Origin: Candidatus Aminicenantota bacterium
GTDB taxonomy: Bacteria > Acidobacteriota > Aminicenantia > UBA2199
Assembly (NCBI GenBank): GCA_020355945.1
Contig: CP070627.1
Coordinates: 970,105-980,380 of the forward strand
Reading direction: 5' to 3'
DNA: 10,276 nucleotides
Under the pieces are notes generated by a model. That model worked only from the letters and a program-made list of their open reading frames with translations, did not search any database and was not told the origin of the DNA. Every line of letters begins with the position of its first letter. Position 1 is the first letter of the stretch. Shown here piece by piece: positions 7,393-10,276 of this stretch. A program made the position numbers and the translations under genes.

Positions 7393-7421
7393 AGTATAAT
7401 TTATTCAGGGGAAAAATACAA
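7393..7421 (-). promoter_or_regulatory. Weak sigma70-like promoter candidate for the symporter operon
   Basis: On the minus strand TTGTAT (plus 7416-7421) and TATACT (plus 7393-7398) are separated by 17 bp. The -10 matches the consensus at 5 of 6 bases, the -35 at 3 of 6. Transcription would start near 7386, giving a leader of about 60 nt before the ATG at 7322. The match could be chance in this AT-rich stretch. Confidence 0.25.
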
Positions 7422-7451
7422 GACATAAATCCCTTTATCTGGTAACAAATA

Positions 7452-7487
7452 TTTGAATTAAAATTCAATAGTTTGAATTCATTTGAA
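7452..7487. promoter_or_regulatory. Phased TTGAA cluster, possible operator in divergent intergenic region
   Basis: TTTGAA occurs at 7452-7457, 7472-7477 and 7482-7487, with the inverted form TTCAA at 7464-7468. The boxes therefore start at about 10, 20 and 30 bp intervals, one per helical turn. The first box and its inverted partner make a palindrome with 7-bp arms (7453-7459 and 7462-7468). The cluster lies between the divergent symporter and barrel genes, 30-65 bp upstream of the candidate symporter -35. A regulator site is inferred; the region is AT-rich, so chance is possible. Confidence 0.3.
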
Positions 7488-7511
7488 AGGGCGACCCCTG
7501 GTGTTCGCCCT
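7488..7511. repeat. Short REP-like palindrome
   Basis: AGGGCGA (7488-7494) and TCGCCCT (7505-7511) are perfect 7-bp inverted arms around a 10-base centre (CCCCTGGTGT). The form GGGCGA...TGTTCGCCC is one I recall as a dispersed intergenic palindrome in many unrelated bacterial genomes. It stands out as GC-rich DNA in an AT-rich intergenic region. There is no T run on either side, so it is not a standard terminator. Confidence 0.5.
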
Positions 7512-7632
7512 AAAATCCTTTATTGAAAAGCATAGAATAGAAAAAATTTAGTATTTATTATATTGGCAATAAAAATGCCTTTCATCTGTCAAGAGGATCG
7601 GTTTAATGCTTAAAAAACAAGGAGAATACAAA

Positions 7633-8217
7633 ATGAAGATAAAGTCAAAACCATGCTTTTTCTTATTAATTTTGACATTGGTGACTTTTTTCCTCCAGGG
7701 GAGTCCGGGGAAATTTGAAAAGGGGAAAATGCTTTTTACAGGGCAGATCGGTTATATTGGGTACACAGGCACCCAGGATCCTTTCAATACCTTTCCCTTT
7801 CCCCTGGGAGTCAATTTTGAGGCAGGTTTGAGCGAACACATCGGGATCGGCGGCACGGTTTTCTACGGACAATGGAGCGACTACCTGAGAATGTTTTGTG
7901 GAGAGTTCAAATTTCGCGTGATTCGACCTTCATTGGAAATCATCTATCATTTAAACTTGAATCCTGCCGGGATCAAGACCCATCCCCTGGATATTTTTTC
8001 CGGTGCAAGCCTGGGGTACAATTTCACCTGCGTTAGAAATGTATTTGGAAATCCCTGCAATGTAGAAAAGATAAAAAATCACCTGAACGTTTCTGCCTTT
8101 ATTGGTATCCATTATTTTATAGGAAAATTGGCAGGCACAGTAAAACTATATTGGACAGTAAACGGTGAATTTTCAGGTTTATCCGGTACAGTAGGAATTA
8201 CCTTCGCTTCAAGATAA
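7633..8217 (+). CDS. Small probable outer-membrane beta-barrel protein (194 aa)
   Basis: I chose the ATG at 7633: AAGGAGA at 7619-7625 lies 7 nt upstream, and the product then starts with a proper signal peptide (MKIKSKPCFFLLILTLVTFFLQGSPG, cleavage near residue 24-27). An in-frame ATG at 7606 has no SD and would put nine extra residues before it. The mature ~168 residues are a run of alternating, aromatic-rich strands: MLFTGQIGYIGYTG, PLGVNFEAGLSEHIGIGGTVFYG, FKFRVIRPSLEIIYHLNL, LDIFSGASLGYNFT, HLNVSAFIGIHYFIGKLAGTVKLYWTV and GLSGTVGITFAS. Strand number and length fit an 8-stranded barrel of the OmpA-N-terminal/OmpW size class. The chain ends in ITFASR rather than a terminal Phe. Two Cys (CVRNVFGNPC) may form a loop disulfide. 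The gene stands alone. A TTGAAA at 7523-7528 is a possible -35, but no good -10 follows. Confidence 0.75.
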   Translation: MKIKSKPCFFLLILTLVTFFLQGSPGKFEKGKMLFTGQIGYIGYTGTQDPFNTFPFPLGVNFEAGLSEHIGIGGTVFYGQWSDYLRMFCGEFKFRVIRPSLEIIYHLNLNPAGIKTHPLDIFSGASLGYNFTCVRNVFGNPCNVEKIKNHLNVSAFIGIHYFIGKLAGTVKLYWTVNGEFSGLSGTVGITFASR

Positions 8218-8338
8218 GAAGGAAATTGTGTCATTCCCCTCTTGAGAGAAGTACCTCCAGGGAGTGGGGTGTGTTAAAATTGCTGACTTTTTTTATTTTT
8301 TTGTAGAAAATTTAACGTATTTATACTATAATTGGAGT
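8218..8338. other. Intergenic stretch upstream of the candidate RNA
   Basis: I see no gene here. An imperfect inverted repeat (CCCC-T-CTT at 8236-8243 against GGAG-T-GGGG at 8261-8269) lies just past the barrel gene, and a T-rich tract (T7-A-T7) follows at about 8288-8302. Hairpin and T tract are separated by about 18 nt, so a terminator for the barrel gene is possible but not convincing. The T-rich tract also lies where an UP-like element for the promoter at 8327 would be. Confidence 0.4.
8301..8332 (+). promoter_or_regulatory. Promoter candidate for the structured RNA (consensus -10)
   Basis: TATAAT at 8327-8332 is a perfect -10 box, preceded by a second -10-like TATACT at 8322-8327. The nearest -35-like sequence, TTGTAG at 8301-8306, is 20 bp from the first and 15 bp from the second, neither ideal. 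From the TATAAT the start would fall at about 8338-8340, which is exactly where the closing stem of the RNA begins. No protein gene on the plus strand follows, so the promoter would serve an RNA. Confidence 0.5.
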
Positions 8339-8474
8339 TGGTGAGCGGTGACCACGGATTTAAGTACCGGGTTAGAGGTCAGAGTCCCGGGGCGTCCGAC
8401 CAACAATACGTTGAGACGTATGGATGTACTTAAAAAAAAACAGGAACGCCGATCTCACCGTGGCCCGCTTACCA
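8339..8474 (+). ncRNA. Candidate structured non-coding RNA, family not recognised (~136 nt)
   Basis: The two ends pair: TGGTGAGCGG (8339-8348) with CCGCTTACCA (8465-8474), 10 bp including one G-U. After a small internal loop, CCACGG (8352-8357) pairs with CCGTGG (8458-8463). Further in, TTTAAGTAC (8359-8367) pairs perfectly with GTACTTAAA (8426-8434). Inside this are a hairpin ATACGT-TGAG-ACGTAT (8406-8421) and a C/G stem CGGG-CCCG (8368-8371 with 8386-8389). GGCGTCC (8391-8397) can pair across the 9-bp helix with GG-A-ACGCC (8443-8450), a pseudoknot. A consensus -10 box ends 7 nt before the first stem base. The plus strand is preferred because of that promoter and because the minus strand would carry an internal run of nine T. 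It does not match tRNA, SRP RNA, RNase P, tmRNA or 6S RNA patterns as I know them. No reverse transcriptase, CRISPR or transposase is adjacent. Confidence 0.55.
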
Positions 8475-8524
8475 CTTTCTCCTCTATCCCGATCTCCGAT
8501 CGCATCCTTGATTGAAACCAGGAC
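8475..8524. other. Short gap between candidate RNA and peptidase gene
   Basis: This 50-bp gap holds a small hairpin, CGATC-TCC-GATCG (8490-8502), and repeats the octamer CCGATCTC found inside the RNA candidate (8449-8456 and 8489-8496). CCTCTA (8481-8486) could pair with TAGAGG (8373-8378) of the RNA, so the transcript might extend into it. No T run marks an end for either the RNA or the peptidase gene. Confidence 0.35.
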
Positions 8525-10276
8525 TTATTTATACCTGTTGGTTTTCAGCTTTCGGTCAAAAAAAGAAGCCGTAGCTTTATAGGCTTTTACCCAGTTGCGG
8601 TGCAGGAGAAAACTGTGGACATCATCGGGAAAAATCAACAATTCACAGTCAACACCTTGCTTTTTTAGTTTCTCAGCTAACCAGATGGTTTCAGAGAAAG
8701 GAACATTTTGGTCGTTGTCAGCATGGATAAGCAGTACAGGGGAGCGCCATTGCTCGATATCTGCCAGTGGTGAAGATTTCCAGGCAGTTCGGTAATCATC
8801 GTTTTCCCTTTTGGCTGCCCAGGCGATCCATTGGTTCCAGTCGTGTACGCCGTGGAAATCCACACCAGCGGCAAACAGGTCTGAGTTCCTGGCCAGGCCT
8901 AAAGCGGTCATCAATCCACCGTAAGAACCTCCCCACAACCCGATTCGATTGGCATCGACAATTGCCAGGCTGCGTAAATATTTTGCCCCTGCCAGTAAAT
9001 CCTGGTATTCGGAACAGCCGCGGGGACCACCATCTGGCACTTCCCGGAAGGCCCGACCATAACCAATACCCAACCGGAAATTGACAGAAAGCACCACATA
9101 ACCGCGGGAAGCCAGGTATTGGTTCAAAGCATAAGCCCTGTGGTAATAGGAACTGTAATGGAATCCCAACAACATCTGTCGAACCGGGCCCCCATGGAAA
9201 AACATCACCGCTGGCCGCTTGCCCTTAAATTCCCGGGGAGGCATAAACAACTGACCGTGAATAGTCCAGCCATCTTCGGATTTGAATATCACCTGTTTTG
9301 GGGTAACTAATTTTTTCGGAAACTGCGCAGGTAATGTATCTTTAGCCAGCTTCATGAGCTTTCCGCTGTTGAGCTGCTTAACATACACCTGGGCGGGTAA
9401 CCTGGCACTGGACCCGATAAATGCCAGGAATTTTTTATCACCGGTCAGTACCGGTGACCATTCAATGGATTCTCCTTTGGTTTCTGCTTTTTTTCTGCCA
9501 TCCGCTCCCACAGACCAGATATGTCTTCGGTCAATGTCCTGGGCATTACTGTTAAAAAAGACTTTTTTCAGCACCGGGTCAACCATGAATTGTTCCACTT
9601 CGAATGGTCCGGAGGTCAATTGTTTTGCCTTGCCTGCGTTGGAGGGAACAGCATAAAAGTGGCGCCATCCGTCAGCTTCGGAAGCAAACACCAGGTGCTC
9701 ATTATCCAACCATTTTAAGGCGACATAGCTAAAGGAATCCGCATCCGGGGATTTCCAAACCCGATGCGTGGAACCAGTGGCCACATCCGCAACCCGGACT
9801 TCCCAGGGGTCTGGGATAGGAAATTCCTTAGCAGTGATGATATCCTGGTGACCATGGGTTAAACGGCGGATAAAGGCGATTTTGCTCCCATCCGCTGAAC
9901 AGGTGAGGTGACAATCAAAATAAACAGAAGCATCAATATACCTGACCTGGTTTAATGAGATATCATAAACGGTAATATAACTGTAACGATAAGGAGGCTT
10001 TCCCCGGCTGCTTTCCATGAGCAGTTTTGTCCCATCGGCAGACCACTGTAAATTGGAGATATTCCCTTGTATCCGGGCTTTCTTTTCAGGTTCTTTGCGG
10101 GAAGGCCCTTTCCACAGCCACAGGTGGTTATTTTGGGTGTAGGCCAATTGGTCACCCCGGGGAGAGATCACGGCAAAACCTGCTTTTGCAATTTCTTCAA
10201 TTTTGCCATCTTCCCGGTTCACCACATATAGGGTGGTTTCTGAGATGCCTCCCGGGTCCTGGTCCGGGTTAAATCG
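8525..10276 (-). CDS. S9 family (prolyl oligopeptidase/DPP-like) serine peptidase, N-terminus outside window
   Basis: The frame stays open to the right edge (upstream residues include RFNPDQDPGGISETTLY), so the GTG at 10225 is internal and the gene is partial at its 5' end. Numbering from that GTG, residues 1 to about 300 are beta-propeller repeats (for example FAVISPRGDQLAY, LQWSADGTKLL, LTCSADGSKIAFI). Residues about 310-566 are an alpha/beta hydrolase domain: HGGP (344-347, oxyanion region), WGGSYGG with nucleophile Ser434, DNDQNVPF with Asp505, and DDVHSF with His537. The full catalytic triad is present, so the enzyme should be active. Family members cut short peptides, often after Pro or releasing dipeptides. 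The DW-x-YEEE motif of true DPP4 is not seen in the visible propeller, so an S9C-type exo- or oligopeptidase is likelier. A signal peptide is expected but not visible. Confidence 0.92.
   Translation of the reverse strand, partial: RFNPDQDPGGISETTLYVVNREDGKIEEIAKAGFAVISPRGDQLAYTQNNHLWLWKGPSRKEPEKKARIQGNISNLQWSADGTKLLMESSRGKPPYRYSYITVYDISLNQVRYIDASVYFDCHLTCSADGSKIAFIRRLTHGHQDIITAKEFPIPDPWEVRVADVATGSTHRVWKSPDADSFSYVALKWLDNEHLVFASEADGWRHFYAVPSNAGKAKQLTSGPFEVEQFMVDPVLKKVFFNSNAQDIDRRHIWSVGADGRKKAETKGESIEWSPVLTGDKKFLAFIGSSARLPAQVYVKQLNSGKLMKLAKDTLPAQFPKKLVTPKQVIFKSEDGWTIHGQLFMPPREFKGKRPAVMFFHGGPVRQMLLGFHYSSYYHRAYALNQYLASRGYVVLSVNFRLGIGYGRAFREVPDGGPRGCSEYQDLLAGAKYLRSLAIVDANRIGLWGGSYGGLMTALGLARNSDLFAAGVDFHGVHDWNQWIAWAAKRENDDYRTAWKSSPLADIEQWRSPVLLIHADNDQNVPFSETIWLAEKLKKQGVDCELLIFPDDVHSFLLHRNWVKAYKATASFFDRKLKTNRYK

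Noticed and set aside
7395..7400. Plus-strand TATAAT as promoter of the barrel gene
   Set aside because: It is over 230 bp from the start and has no -35 at usual spacing; the same bases serve better as a minus-strand -10 candidate.
8339..8474. Retron msr-msd, 6S RNA or tRNA-like element
   Set aside because: No reverse transcriptase lies near; the helices are asymmetric, without the central bubble of 6S RNA; and no cloverleaf or T-arm can be drawn.
10223..10225. GTG as the start of the S9 peptidase
   Set aside because: The frame is open to the window edge with plausible peptide sequence, and an S9 enzyme of this kind needs more propeller upstream.
8595..10272. Multiple short frames in other phases over the peptidase gene
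   Set aside because: They overlap a gene with a complete catalytic triad and clear domain structure; they have no SD or recognisable motifs.

Overview
The window looks like chromosomal DNA of a Gram-negative-type bacterium. It encodes an exported Cys-rich protein, a probable outer-membrane beta-barrel, a sodium/solute symporter with small membrane partners, and a secreted-type S9 peptidase. The mix of S9 peptidase, SSS symporter, DUF4379-type repeat protein and short palindromic elements resembles uncultured Acidobacteriota such as Candidatus Aminicenantes. That placement is a guess from gene content; there is no rRNA or marker gene to test it.

Layout. (1) 2-1891, plus: the 3' part of a gene for a tandem treble-clef zinc-ribbon protein with eight complete repeats and one cut by the left edge. 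(2) 2007-4715, plus: a 902-residue exported protein with a signal peptide, two Cys-rich modules, a beta-sandwich-like domain, and a long C-terminal region with TULIP (BPI/LBP-like) character. (3) 7322 down to 4744, minus: an apparent operon of SSS symporter, 67-aa two-helix protein, 90-aa two-helix protein and 176-aa soluble protein, ending in a hairpin terminator that faces gene 2. (4) 7323-7632: a divergent intergenic region with a helically phased TTGAA cluster and a palindromic element. (5) 7633-8217, plus: a small probable outer-membrane barrel. (6) 8218-8524: about 300 bp without a protein gene, holding a consensus -10 box followed immediately by a strongly self-complementary stretch of about 136 nt (8339-8474) that I read as an unrecognised structured RNA. 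(7) 10276 down to 8525, minus: an S9 prolyl-oligopeptidase-family peptidase whose N-terminus lies beyond the right edge.

How the parts may work together. The symporter and its three followers form one transcription unit (an SD overlapping the previous stop, and a 38-nt overlap of the last two genes), so the small membrane proteins may be accessory subunits. The peptidase could release peptides outside the cytoplasm for sodium-driven uptake, but nothing in the window ties the symporter's substrate to peptides or amino acids. The most interesting element is the candidate RNA at 8339-8474: three long-range helices, a local hairpin, a possible pseudoknot, and a promoter placed so that transcription would start at the first base of the closing stem.
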